DNA from: CAYORM01 sp964406375 | Lineage (GTDB): Bacteria > Pseudomonadota > Alphaproteobacteria > DSM-16000 > Inquilinaceae | Assembly: GCA_964406375.1 (NCBI GenBank) | Contig: CAYORM010000001.1 | Span: 62,001 to 126,000, forward strand | DNA length: 64,000 bases | Reading direction: 5' to 3' | In this document: positions 25,758 through 33,868 of the stretch, piece after piece | Numbering within the stretch: the first letter of the stretch is position 1 | How the letters are laid out: each line of letters opens with the position of its first letter | Notes under the pieces: model-generated | Database searches by the model: none | Told to the model about the DNA's origin: nothing | The model's input: the letters and a program-made list of their open reading frames with translations, nothing else | Program-made: the position numbers and the translations under genes

Positions 25758-26627
25758 TCAGTGAAGATTGACCGGCGACCGAACCCAGGGCGCGGGGTCT
25801 GCCGGCGTCGTCGGTCGCGGGACCAGGGGCGCCACCATGGTGCGCGCGGGCTCCGGCCACAGATCGGGGTAGGGCCGGTCGCCGTCGCCGGGATCGGTAT
25901 CGACTTCGACCCGTCGGTAACAGGCGTGGATCCGCGCCTGGATCGGCGGCGGCAGCGAAGCGAAATCAGGGTGGTACCAGAGGGTCAGCAGCGTACGCTC
26001 GGCTGCCGACCGGTTTGGATAGGCTCCGTGCAGCAGGCGGGCATCGGCGATCACCAGATCACCGGGCTCGACTTCGACCGCGACCTCCGCCGCATGCGGC
26101 CTGAAGGCGGGATCGTCGGGCGCGGCGACCTGAGCCAGCGCCTCGGCATGCGCTTCCATCGCGTCATGCAGCGGATGGCGACGGCGATGGGAGCCGGGAA
26201 TGACGCGCAGGCAGCCATTCTCCACGCTGGTCTTCGACAGATAGTAGAAGAGCGCGACCTGCGCGATCCGGCCGGTGTAGGAGATCGGCTCGCTCCAGCC
26301 CCACCAATCCTGGTGCCAGAACAGCGCCGGTCCCTGCGGCGGCTTGCTGATGACGTAGCCCGAGCTGAACCGCACATCGGCGAAGCCGAGCCCGGCCAGT
26401 GCCGCAAGGGCAGGCGGATAAGCGATCAGCTCGGCAAATTCGGGATGCTCGGCGATTGGGACGAGGCTGCCCTCCGAGCGGTATTTTTCGCGATGCTCCC
26501 GCCCCACGGCTGCGAGCCGGTCCGCTGCCAGGACCCGCAGCCGCTCCAGCACGTCGCGCGCCAGCACCTGCGGGACGACGCAATAGCCGTCGGCCTCCAA
26601 TTGCCAGCGCTTCTCTCGCAGCTCCAT
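25758..26627 (-). CDS. Phytanoyl-CoA dioxygenase (PhyH) family protein
   Basis: A 289-residue Fe(II)/2-oxoglutarate oxygenase. The iron triad is His105, Asp107 (FWHQDWWGW) and His200 (LLHGAYPNRS), with Arg211 as the likely 2-oxoglutarate anchor. ATG 26627 has GGGGGAG just upstream; a TTG further out is unlikely. It is the first gene of the operon PhyH - ATPase - binding protein - permease - DUF1479 - SDR. PhyH enzymes hydroxylate or cleave small molecules, including lipids, ectoine and phosphonates. Substrate here is probably what the ABC system imports. Confidence 0.9.
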   Translation of the reverse strand: MELREKRWQLEADGYCVVPQVLARDVLERLRVLAADRLAAVGREHREKYRSEGSLVPIAEHPEFAELIAYPPALAALAGLGFADVRFSSGYVISKPPQGPALFWHQDWWGWSEPISYTGRIAQVALFYYLSKTSVENGCLRVIPGSHRRRHPLHDAMEAHAEALAQVAAPDDPAFRPHAAEVAVEVEPGDLVIADARLLHGAYPNRSAAERTLLTLWYHPDFASLPPPIQARIHACYRRVEVDTDPGDGDRPYPDLWPEPARTMVAPLVPRPTTPADPAPWVRSPVNLH

Positions 26628-26811
26628 CCGCTCCCCCAAGTCGGTCGGCAGCTCACGGCCGGGACATCACCCGGCATGCGGAGGTCCCTGTACGCCTTTC
26701 CCCTCCGTCTGCTACTAATAAATCTGTCAAATGGGGTTAATGCAAGCCCCCATTCTCAGCCAATGCCGGACCGGCCGCCAGGCATGGGAGGAGGGGGCGA
26801 GGAGGCGCCAC
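26628..26811. promoter_or_regulatory. Divergent promoter region between PhyH operon and ROK gene
   Basis: This 184-bp gap holds a short A+T-rich stretch at 26710-26745, unusual for this genome. TTGACA on the minus strand (26730-26725) is a -35 candidate for the PhyH operon, but no convincing -10 follows at the right distance. GGGGTT (26734-26739) and AAGCCCC (26745-26751) form an imperfect inverted repeat that could be a ROK operator. Confidence 0.4.
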
Positions 26812-28020
26812 ATGGACTTGGCCGAGCCGGCCTTCCGCGGCGGTACCAATCTCGAGCATGCCCGCTCGCACAATCGTCGGGCCGTCATCGATGCCGTCCG
26901 CCGGGGCGGCGCGTTGTCCCGGGCACGGATTGCCCGGCTGACCGGGCTGGCGCCGCAGACCGTCTCGAATATCGTCGATGAGCTTCTGGCCGCCGGGATC
27001 CTGCGGGCCGATCCGCGCGTGCGGTCAGGGCGGGGCCAGCCGGCGATCCCGCTGCGCATCGACCCGACCGGCGGCTATGGCATCGGCGTCGAGCTGTCGC
27101 CGGCGCTGGCCACCGGCGCACTGGTCGACCTCGAAGGGCGGGTGGTGGCTCGCGCCGCACGGACGCTGCGCCGGGCGGAACCCGAACACGCGCTGCCGGT
27201 GGTCGAGGCCCTGCTCGGCGAACTGGGCGCGCGCATTCCCGCGGGGCGTGACCGGCTGCTTGGTCTCGGCCTCGCCGTGCCGGGCCCGTTCCCGGCCGAC
27301 GGCTCGCCTACCACGCTGCGGGGCTGGGATGTGCCGCCCTCGACGGACACACTGTCCGCGCGCTTTGGCACCCCCGTCTTTCTTGAACACGATGCCGGTG
27401 CCGCGGCGATCGGCGAGCGGCATTACGGCATCGCCCGCGCACTCGACGATTTCGTCTATCTCTACGTCTCGACCGGCCTCGGCGCCGGTCTTTTCGTCGA
27501 TGGCCGCCTCTACAAGGGCCGCATGGGCAATGCCGGCGAGGTCGGCCACATCTCCGTCGATCCGGAGGGTGAGCCCTGCAGCTGCGGCAATCGCGGCTGC
27601 CTCGAGCGCTACCTCTCCATCGACTCGGCGCATGAGCGCGTCGTGCCCGAGGTGGCGCTGCCGGAGGTGGGGGAGGCGCTCGAACGGCGCCTCGAGGCGG
27701 GTGATGATGCAACCCGGAACTGGATCGCCGCGGCCGGTCGGGCGCTGCGCCGCGCCGTCACGACGATCGAGAACGTCTTCGATCCCGAGACGATCGTGAT
27801 CGGCGGCACCATGCCTTCGGCGGTGCTGCGCGCGGCCGTCGAGGCTGCGGATCCCCTCGCACCCTCAGTCGCCGCCCGGCGTGACCGAACCGGTCCGCGG
27901 CTCAGCCTGGGGGGATGCGGACGCGACACGGCGGTCCTGGGTGCGGCCTGCCTGCCGATGTTCGAGCGCTTCACCCCCAGCTTCGATGCGCTGCTCAAGC
28001 GGCATGGCTTGTCGGCCTGA
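26812..28020 (+). CDS. ROK-family transcriptional repressor (NagC/XylR type)
   Basis: A 402-residue regulator. The N-terminal winged helix (GGALSRARIARLTGLAPQTVSNIVDEL) is fused to a ROK sugar-binding domain. EHDAGAAAIGE holds the Asp of the ROK active site, and GHISVDPEGEPCSCGNRGC carries the ROK zinc motif. AGGAGG (26800-26805) lies six bases before ATG 26812. ROK repressors respond to sugars or their phosphates. Divergent from the dioxygenase/ABC operon, it should control that operon, which implies a carbohydrate-like inducer. Confidence 0.92.
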   Translation: MDLAEPAFRGGTNLEHARSHNRRAVIDAVRRGGALSRARIARLTGLAPQTVSNIVDELLAAGILRADPRVRSGRGQPAIPLRIDPTGGYGIGVELSPALATGALVDLEGRVVARAARTLRRAEPEHALPVVEALLGELGARIPAGRDRLLGLGLAVPGPFPADGSPTTLRGWDVPPSTDTLSARFGTPVFLEHDAGAAAIGERHYGIARALDDFVYLYVSTGLGAGLFVDGRLYKGRMGNAGEVGHISVDPEGEPCSCGNRGCLERYLSIDSAHERVVPEVALPEVGEALERRLEAGDDATRNWIAAAGRALRRAVTTIENVFDPETIVIGGTMPSAVLRAAVEAADPLAPSVAARRDRTGPRLSLGGCGRDTAVLGAACLPMFERFTPSFDALLKRHGLSA

Positions 28021-28076
28021 CACGGGTGTCTTGCATCCGGCCGCGCCGGCCGGTCCTATCCGGAAGAGCGAAAAAG

Positions 28077-29747
28077 ATGGGGGAACCCGGCATGCTGCGG
28101 CGCATGCGATCGGCGGGTGCACGGCGGGAGGGCGACGGCGCAACGAGCGGTCGGTTCGACTGGATCATCGTCGGCGGCGGCTCGGCTGGCTGTGTTCTCG
28201 CCAATCGGTTGTCGGCCGATCCGGCCCGCCGCGTCCTGCTGGTCGAGGCGGGAGGCCGCGACACCTATCCCTGGATCCACATCCCGGTCGGCTATCTCTT
28301 CACGCTCGGCAATCCGCGCACGGACTGGTGCTTTCGCACCGAGCCGCAGCGCCGGCTCGGCGGCCGGGCGATTGGCTATCCGCGCGGCCGGGTGCTGGGC
28401 GGATGCAGCGCGATCAACGGCATGATCTACATGCGGGGCCAGGCGGCCGATTACGACCATTGGCGGCAGCTCGGCGCGGTCGGCTGGGGCTGGGATGATG
28501 TGCTGCCCTTCTTCATCCGCTCCGAGGATGAGGAACGCGGCGCCGATCCGTTCCATGGGGCGGGGGGCGAATGGCGGGTGGAGTCGATGCGCCTGTCCTG
28601 GGAGATCCTCAACGCCTTCCGGGAGGCCGCCGCCGCATGCGGCATCCCGCCGATCGAGGATTTCAACCGCGGCGACAATGAGGGGTGCGGCTATTTCCGT
28701 GTCAACCAGTGGCGCGGCGTGCGCTGGACGACCGCCAAGGCCTTCCTGCGTCCCGCCCTGCGGCGGCCCAATCTCGCCGTGGTGACCGGCGCCGTCGTCC
28801 ATGCGATCACGGTAGCCGAGGGGCGCGCGACCGGCATCCTCTTCGAGCGTGATGGCCGTCTGGAGCGGGCGGAGGCGGCAGGGGAAGTGGTGCTCGCGGC
28901 CGGCGCCATCGGCTCGCCGCACCTTCTCGAGCGTTCGGGCATCGGCGATGCCGACCGCCTCGCCGCGCTCGGGATAACGCCGCTCGTCGACAGGCCGGCA
29001 GTCGGCGAGAACCTACAGGACCATCTGCAGATCAGGCTGGCCTTCCGCGTCAGCGGCACGCGAACACTGAACGAGATGTCACACAGCCTGGCAGCGAAGG
29101 CCGGGATGGTGCTGCGCTATGCCGTCGCCCGGCGCGGCCCGCTGACCATGGCCCCGAGCCAGCTCGGCGCCTTTGCCCGCTCCGATCCGGCGCGGGCGAC
29201 GGCCGATCTCGAATGGCACATCCAGCCGCTGACCACAGACCGGCTGGGTGAACCGCTTCATCGCTGGCCGGGCATCACCGCCTCTGTCTGTCATCTCCGG
29301 CCGGAGAGCCGCGGCTCTGTCCATGCCCGCAGTGCCGATGCGCGCACGGCGCCGGCGATCGATCCGAACTATCTCGACGCCGAAGGCGACCGGCAGACAG
29401 CGCTCGCTGCCGTCCGGCTCACCCGGCGGATCTGCGCCGCGCCGCCGCTCGCGCGCTACCGGCCCGAGGAGTTCGCCCCCGGCCCGGGCACGGAGAGTGA
29501 CGCTGAGCTGCTCGAAGGGATCGGGCGGGTCGCGACGACGATCTTCCATCCGGTCGGCACCTGCCGGATGGGATCCGATCCCGAGGCGGTTGTGGATCCG
29601 CGGCTGCGCGTTCTCGGCATCGACGGACTCAGGGTGGCGGACGCCTCGATCATGCCGCGCATCACCTCGGGCAATACGGCCGCGCCGACCATCATGATCG
29701 CCGAGAAGGCCGCCGCGATGATCCTCGAGGACGCGCGCGGCCGCTGA
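28077..29747 (+). CDS. GMC-family oxidoreductase (choline dehydrogenase-like)
   Basis: A 556-residue FAD enzyme. The dinucleotide motif WIIVGGGSAGCVLANRL is near residues 29-45, with a GMC signature around GRVLGGCSAINGMIYMRG and the catalytic His region FHPVGTCRMG plus SGNTAAP near the C-terminus. GMC enzymes oxidise alcohols, polyols or sugars. Start ATG 28077 follows GGAAGAG; ATG 28092 is possible. It is 56 bp behind the ROK gene on the same strand, so it likely belongs to the divergent dioxygenase locus as a further oxidation step. Confidence 0.92.
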   Translation: MGEPGMLRRMRSAGARREGDGATSGRFDWIIVGGGSAGCVLANRLSADPARRVLLVEAGGRDTYPWIHIPVGYLFTLGNPRTDWCFRTEPQRRLGGRAIGYPRGRVLGGCSAINGMIYMRGQAADYDHWRQLGAVGWGWDDVLPFFIRSEDEERGADPFHGAGGEWRVESMRLSWEILNAFREAAAACGIPPIEDFNRGDNEGCGYFRVNQWRGVRWTTAKAFLRPALRRPNLAVVTGAVVHAITVAEGRATGILFERDGRLERAEAAGEVVLAAGAIGSPHLLERSGIGDADRLAALGITPLVDRPAVGENLQDHLQIRLAFRVSGTRTLNEMSHSLAAKAGMVLRYAVARRGPLTMAPSQLGAFARSDPARATADLEWHIQPLTTDRLGEPLHRWPGITASVCHLRPESRGSVHARSADARTAPAIDPNYLDAEGDRQTALAAVRLTRRICAAPPLARYRPEEFAPGPGTESDAELLEGIGRVATTIFHPVGTCRMGSDPEAVVDPRLRVLGIDGLRVADASIMPRITSGNTAAPTIMIAEKAAAMILEDARGR

Positions 29748-29752
29748 AGGGC

Positions 29753-30265
29753 TCAGGCGGCAGGTGGCATCCCGTCGACAGGGATGCCGGCATAGAGGGC
29801 AACCGTCTCGCGCAGCAGCCCGCCCGCAACCGGCTTGAAGAGATAGGCGGCATAGCCGGCGCGCCGGGCGCCGCTCAGAATGCCCGGGTCGAGCGAGGCG
29901 GAGACGCCAATCACGGTCAACCGACCCGCCTCGATCTCCGCCTGCGCGCGCTTGGCGGTTTCAAGCCCGCCCAGCCCGGGCATCTCGGTGTCCAGCAGCA
30001 TCACGGTCGGGCGAAAATCCCGCAGGCGTTCCAGTGCGTCGAGCCCGTCCACCGCTTCGGCGATGGGCAGCCCGAGCCGGTCTAGATGCAGGCGGTGGAG
30101 CGCCCGTGTCATCGGGTCGTCATCGACCATCAGAAGACGCGGGATCGCAGACAGAGTCGTCGATTCGGGGGAACGCCAGAACAGGCCTAGCCCTTCACGT
30201 TCGGCTGATCCGATCAGCCCTCCTGCAAGACCCCCGACGATCCGGCTCTCCGGCGATGCCAGCAT
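29753..30265 (-). CDS. Single-domain response regulator (receiver only)
   Basis: A 170-residue protein whose residues 43-165 form a receiver domain: acidic pocket Asp48-50 (MVDDDP), phospho-acceptor Asp92 (LLDTEMPG), Ser122 and Lys144 (LFKPV). No output domain follows, so it may act as a phosphate shuttle or through protein contacts. The first 42 residues are not receiver-like. Start ATG 30265 is chosen because GGAGG lies six bases upstream; an ATG at 30298 has no ribosome site and overlaps an inverted repeat. No histidine kinase is nearby. Confidence 0.85.
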   Translation of the reverse strand: MLASPESRIVGGLAGGLIGSAEREGLGLFWRSPESTTLSAIPRLLMVDDDPMTRALHRLHLDRLGLPIAEAVDGLDALERLRDFRPTVMLLDTEMPGLGGLETAKRAQAEIEAGRLTVIGVSASLDPGILSGARRAGYAAYLFKPVAGGLLRETVALYAGIPVDGMPPAA

Positions 30266-30296
30266 CCGTCGCCTCCACTGTACCCCGTTAGAGGGC

Positions 30297-30320
30297 ATAT
30301 AGTAGGCATTTTATCTATAT
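30297..30320 (-). promoter_or_regulatory. A+T-rich inverted repeat upstream of receiver gene
   Basis: ATATAG (30297-30302) and CTATAT (30315-30320) are perfect inverted repeats separated by 12 bp, about 32-55 bp ahead of the receiver ATG. Its A+T content stands out from the surroundings. It probably marks the promoter and an operator; no clear -35/-10 pair can be fixed. Confidence 0.45.
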
Positions 30321-30359
30321 GGCGCCACCCATAATCGACCGGATCGAAGCCGGGGCAGC

Positions 30360-31157
30360 TCATCCGAGCAACAGGCTGTCGTCGGCGAGTTCGGCGCCGC
30401 CGCGCACCCGGGAGAAGAGGGCGAGAAGGTCCGGCACGTCGAGCTTCGCACGCTCTTCGCCCTGCACGTCGAAGGCGACGCGCCCTTCATGCAGCATCAC
30501 CGTGCGCTCGCCGTGATCGAGCGCGTGCCGCATCGAATGGGTGACCATCAGCGTCGTCAGCTGATGCTCCTGGACGATGCGGTTGGTCAGCGACAGCACG
30601 AAGGCGGCCGTCCGCGGATCGAGCGCCGCGGTATGCTCGTCGAGCAACAGAATGCGCATGCCTGACAGCGTCGCCATCAGCAGGCTGACCGCCTGCCGCT
30701 GACCGCCGGAGAGCAGGCCCATGCTGTCGCCCAGCCGATTCTCAAGGCCGAGACCAAGCTCGGCCAGCCGATCGCGGAACTGCCGCCGGCGCCTGCCGTC
30801 GAGCGAGGCGCCGAGGCCGCGCCGCGCGCCCCGCCGCAGCGCAAGCGCCAAGTTTTCCTCGATCGACAGGGCCTCGCAGGTCCCGGCCATCGGATCCTGG
30901 AAAACGCGGGCGACGAAGGCGGCGCGGCGCGGCGCCGACCATCGCGTCACATCCATGCCGTCGATCTCGACGCGGCCGCGATCCGGCTGGACATCGCCGG
31001 ACAGGACATTGAGCAGCGTCGATTTGCCGGCGCCGTTGGATCCGATGACGGTGACGAAGCTGCCGGTTGGCACGTCGAGCGACAGGCCGCGCAGCGCCTT
31101 CGTCTCGAGCGGTGTACCCCGCCCGAAGACGACCTCGGCATCGACGACACGGATCAC
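30360..31157 (-). CDS. ABC transporter ATP-binding protein (TrpXYZ-like system)
   Basis: A 265-residue ATPase with Walker A GSNGAGKSTLLN, signature LSGGQRQAVSLLMA and Walker B ILLLDEHTAALDP. The His after Asp-Glu is typical of this uncharacterised transporter family. It starts at GTG 31157, overlapping the permease stop by a GTGA junction. It powers the permease at 31154 with the binding protein at 32188. Relatives in Gram-positive bacteria transport tryptophan or tyrosine; the ligand here is not known. Confidence 0.9.
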   Translation of the reverse strand: MIRVVDAEVVFGRGTPLETKALRGLSLDVPTGSFVTVIGSNGAGKSTLLNVLSGDVQPDRGRVEIDGMDVTRWSAPRRAAFVARVFQDPMAGTCEALSIEENLALALRRGARRGLGASLDGRRRRQFRDRLAELGLGLENRLGDSMGLLSGGQRQAVSLLMATLSGMRILLLDEHTAALDPRTAAFVLSLTNRIVQEHQLTTLMVTHSMRHALDHGERTVMLHEGRVAFDVQGEERAKLDVPDLLALFSRVRGGAELADDSLLLG

Positions 31158-32050
31158 GACGCACCTCGCCGGAGGCTGCGGACATGGCCGCGCAGCTTCG
31201 GGAGCACGAGCGCGATCCCGACCAGCACCGCCGTGACGAGGTTGAGGTCTGAAGCCTCAAGGCCGAGCGCATCTGTATTGAGTGCGGCCGCGATCGCGAT
31301 CCGGTAGATGATCGAGCCGGCGATGCAGGCAAAGATCATCACGAACATCAGCCGCGACCGGAACAGCGTCTCGCCGAGGATGACGGCGGCGAGGCCGACG
31401 ACGATCGTGCCGGTGCCCGTTGTCACATCGGCGAAGCCCGCCGTCTGCGCGAACATCGCACCGCCCAGCGCGACGAGGCCGTTGGACATCGCCATGCCGA
31501 CCTGGATCAGCCGACGGGTCTCGATGCCCTGCGCCCGCGCCATCCGCGGATTGGCCCCGGTGGCCCGCATCGCCAGCCCGTAATCAGAGACAAGGAAGCG
31601 CCACAGCGCGAGGCCGGCGAGGATCGCAACGACCCCGACCACCAGTGGCTTGAGGTAGACGCGCGAGATGTCGAGGCCGGCGAACAGCGTGATGACCGTC
31701 TCCTGGTTGAGGAGCGGCACGTTCGGGCGACCCATGATGCGCAGATTCACCGAGAACAGCGCGATCATCGTCAGGATGCTGGCCAGCAGATGCAGGATGC
31801 CGAAGCGCACGTTCAGCCATGCGGTGACCAGCCCGGCGAAGGCACCCGCCAGCACGGCGACCAGTGTCGCCGAGACAGGGTCCCAGCCGGATACGATCAG
31901 GGTCGCGGAGACGGCGGCCCCGAGCGGGAAGCTGCCATCGACCGTCAGGTCGGGAAATTGAAGGACGCGGAAAGACAGGAACACGCCGAGCGCGACGAGC
32001 GCAAAGACGAACCCCATCTCGACCGCGCCCAGAAGGGCGATCTGACTCAT
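31154..32050 (-). CDS. ABC transporter permease (TrpXYZ-like system)
   Basis: A 298-residue protein with about eight transmembrane helices and a branched-chain-permease-like core (FSFRVLQFPDLTVDGSFPLG; ANPRMARAQGIETRRLIQVG). This is the standard partner of the pfam04392-type binding protein encoded upstream. A terminator-like hairpin separates the two, so expression is probably lower than that of the binding protein. Confidence 0.9.
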   Translation of the reverse strand: MSQIALLGAVEMGFVFALVALGVFLSFRVLQFPDLTVDGSFPLGAAVSATLIVSGWDPVSATLVAVLAGAFAGLVTAWLNVRFGILHLLASILTMIALFSVNLRIMGRPNVPLLNQETVITLFAGLDISRVYLKPLVVGVVAILAGLALWRFLVSDYGLAMRATGANPRMARAQGIETRRLIQVGMAMSNGLVALGGAMFAQTAGFADVTTGTGTIVVGLAAVILGETLFRSRLMFVMIFACIAGSIIYRIAIAAALNTDALGLEASDLNLVTAVLVGIALVLPKLRGHVRSLRRGAS

Positions 32051-32111
32051 TTAGCCGCCGGAGGACGGGAAACCGGCCCTCCCATACCGTCCGAAAACGA
32101 AGATCGCCACA

Positions 32112-32150
32112 TAAAAAGGAAAATGCCGGCGGTGCGGTACCGCCGGCATT
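32112..32150 (-). terminator. Intra-operon intrinsic terminator or attenuator
   Basis: AATGCCGGCGGT (32122-32133) and ACCGCCGGCATT (32139-32150) form a perfect 12-bp stem with a 5-nt loop. On the minus strand the stem is followed by TTCCTTTTTA (32121-32112), a proper U-rich tail. It lies 38 bp after the binding-protein stop and 62 bp before the permease start. Partial read-through would favour binding-protein production. Confidence 0.8.
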
Positions 32151-32187
32151 CGCCTCCGAACGGCGGAAACGCCGCTGTGTTTCGTGC

Positions 32188-33177
32188 TTACTCCACGACC
32201 GTATGGGCGCGCTCGAGGATCCCCTCGGGCAACGCCACGCCCATCGCGTCGGCGGCGGCCGGGTTGACGAACAGATCGGAGCCCGAGGCGACGGCGACCG
32301 GGATCGAGCCCGGATCCGTCCCGTTCAGCACGTCGAGGACGATCGCGCCCGTCTGCAGGCCGATCTGATAGTAGTCGAAGCCGACCGAAGCGACGGCGCC
32401 CCGCACCACGCTGTCGGTGTCGCCCGAGAACACCGGCAGCTGGTTGTCGATGCCGATCTGCAGCACGACCTCGAGCGCCGATACGATCGTGTTGTCGGTC
32501 GGCACGTAGATCGCATCGACCTTGCCGATCAGGCTCTGTGCGGCCGCCTGGACGTCGGCCGACCGTGTCGCCGGCGCCTCGACGATCTCAAAACCATGCT
32601 CGCCGGCCATCGCCTTCAGCGCCGAGACGAGGGTGACCGCATTCGCCTCGCCCGGATTATAGGGCACGCCGAGCGTCTCGGCTTCCGGCAGGAACTCGCG
32701 AATCAGATCGAGGTGATCGGCCAGCGGCGACATGTCCGACAGGCCGGTGACATTGCCGCCCGGCTCGTTGAGATCGGTGACGATATTCGCGCCGAGCGGG
32801 TCGGTAACGGCGGTGAAGACGATCGGGATCTCGGTCGTCGCCGCGACCGCAGCCTGGGCCGAGGGGGTGGCGATGGCGACGATCACATCGGGCGCCTCAC
32901 CCGCGAATTTCTGGGCGATCTGGGCCGCGGTGGCGGGGTTGCCCTGCGCGCTCTCATACTGGAAGGTCAAGGTCTCGCCCTCGACATAGCCGGCCTCCTC
33001 GAGAGCGGCCTTCACGCCGTCGCGGGCGGCATCGAGCGCCGGATGCTCGACGATCGCGGTCACCGCGACGGTGACGGGTTCGAGCGCCGTTCCCTCCTGG
33101 GCCGCGGCCCCTCCGGCGGCGCCAGCGGCCATGGCCATCGCCAGGAGGCTGATGGCGGCGACGCGCGTGACCTGCAT
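32188..33177 (-). CDS. ABC transporter substrate-binding protein (pfam04392, TrpX-like)
   Basis: A 329-residue exported binding protein. The signal peptide is residues 1-26 (MAAGAAGGAAAQE). The mature part follows the family closely: VAVTAIVEHPALDAARDGVK, APDVIVAIATPSAQAA, PIVFTAVTDPLGANIV, DAIYVPTDNTIVSAL. GGGAGG lies seven bases before ATG 33177; an upstream frame runs through the leader repeats and is not coding. Possible ligands include aromatic amino acids. Confidence 0.9.
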   Translation of the reverse strand: MQVTRVAAISLLAMAMAAGAAGGAAAQEGTALEPVTVAVTAIVEHPALDAARDGVKAALEEAGYVEGETLTFQYESAQGNPATAAQIAQKFAGEAPDVIVAIATPSAQAAVAATTEIPIVFTAVTDPLGANIVTDLNEPGGNVTGLSDMSPLADHLDLIREFLPEAETLGVPYNPGEANAVTLVSALKAMAGEHGFEIVEAPATRSADVQAAAQSLIGKVDAIYVPTDNTIVSALEVVLQIGIDNQLPVFSGDTDSVVRGAVASVGFDYYQIGLQTGAIVLDVLNGTDPGSIPVAVASGSDLFVNPAAADAMGVALPEGILERAHTVVE

Positions 33178-33191
33178 GTCTGGTCCTCCCC

Positions 33192-33221
33192 TCAGTAACT
33201 GCTGAATCAGTAACTGCTGAA
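33192..33221 (-). repeat. Tandem 15-bp repeat in the leader of the TrpX-like gene
   Basis: TCAGTAACTGCTGAA occurs twice with no gap (33192-33206, 33207-33221), directly before the GGGGAGG ribosome site. Each unit contains the palindrome CAGT-A-ACTG. As RNA each unit can fold UCAG/CUGA. If the promoter at 33269-33297 is right, the repeat is transcribed. It may bind a protein as DNA or RNA. Confidence 0.75.
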
Positions 33222-33268
33222 ACTGTCGATCGAGGCCGCGACGGCGACCGCGCGGCGGTTCTGGCGGC

Positions 33269-33297
33269 ATTAGCGCAACCGCCCCCCATCGCGTCAA
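33269..33297 (-). promoter_or_regulatory. Candidate promoter of the TrpX-like operon
   Basis: On the minus strand TTGACG (33297-33292), a 17-bp spacer and GCTAAT (33274-33269). The start point would be near 33262, giving an 85-nt leader that contains the tandem repeat. Confidence 0.5.
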
Positions 33298-33409
33298 GCA
33301 AACCCGCCGCGGACCATCCGCCGTCGCGCAAACCGGTAACCGCCATCGCCGCATGCGCGAAATCGGAGTGCAGGGCGCCCCGTGCGGGCGCCGTCAGGGG
33401 AGAGGGACC

Positions 33410-33868
33410 ATGCCCGCCATCATCACCATGGCCCGGTTTCGCGACGCCGCGCTCGCCGGCATTGCCGCGACCATCGTCTGGGAGGTCTGGGCCCGCCTCG
33501 TCACGCCGGCCGTCATCGGCGGCCCGCTCGAGCCAGCGGCACTGATCATGAGCGTCTTCGGCCTCGGCGCGGAGCACCGTCCGCTGGCCGAGCTCCTCCA
33601 TTTCATCACCGGCATCGTCTTCTATCCGCTCGGCTATGTGCTGGTGATGCGCCCTGTCCTGCCGCTCGGCTGGCTCGGCGGCGGCATCGCCTATGGCGTG
33701 GTGCTCTGGGTCTTCGCGCTCTTCGTCATGGCGGGGCTGGTCGCGGGACTGCCGCTGTTCCTGGGCTTCATCCCGCTGACCTGGATGTCACTGATCGGCC
33801 ACCTGATCTTCGCGCTCGTCCTGACGGGCACGCTCGACCGGCTGGAGCGGCGCGGTGCCTATGTCTGA
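33410..33868 (+). CDS. Uncharacterised four-helix membrane protein
   Basis: A 152-residue protein I do not recognise. It has four predicted membrane segments (around residues 12-30, 55-75, 80-102 and 110-130), with a conserved-looking LLHFITGIVFYPLGYV stretch and a basic C-terminus. AGGGGAGAGGG precedes ATG 33410. Its last 10 bases overlap the convergent OpgC gene end. No function can be assigned. Confidence 0.7.
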   Translation: MPAIITMARFRDAALAGIAATIVWEVWARLVTPAVIGGPLEPAALIMSVFGLGAEHRPLAELLHFITGIVFYPLGYVLVMRPVLPLGWLGGGIAYGVVLWVFALFVMAGLVAGLPLFLGFIPLTWMSLIGHLIFALVLTGTLDRLERRGAYV

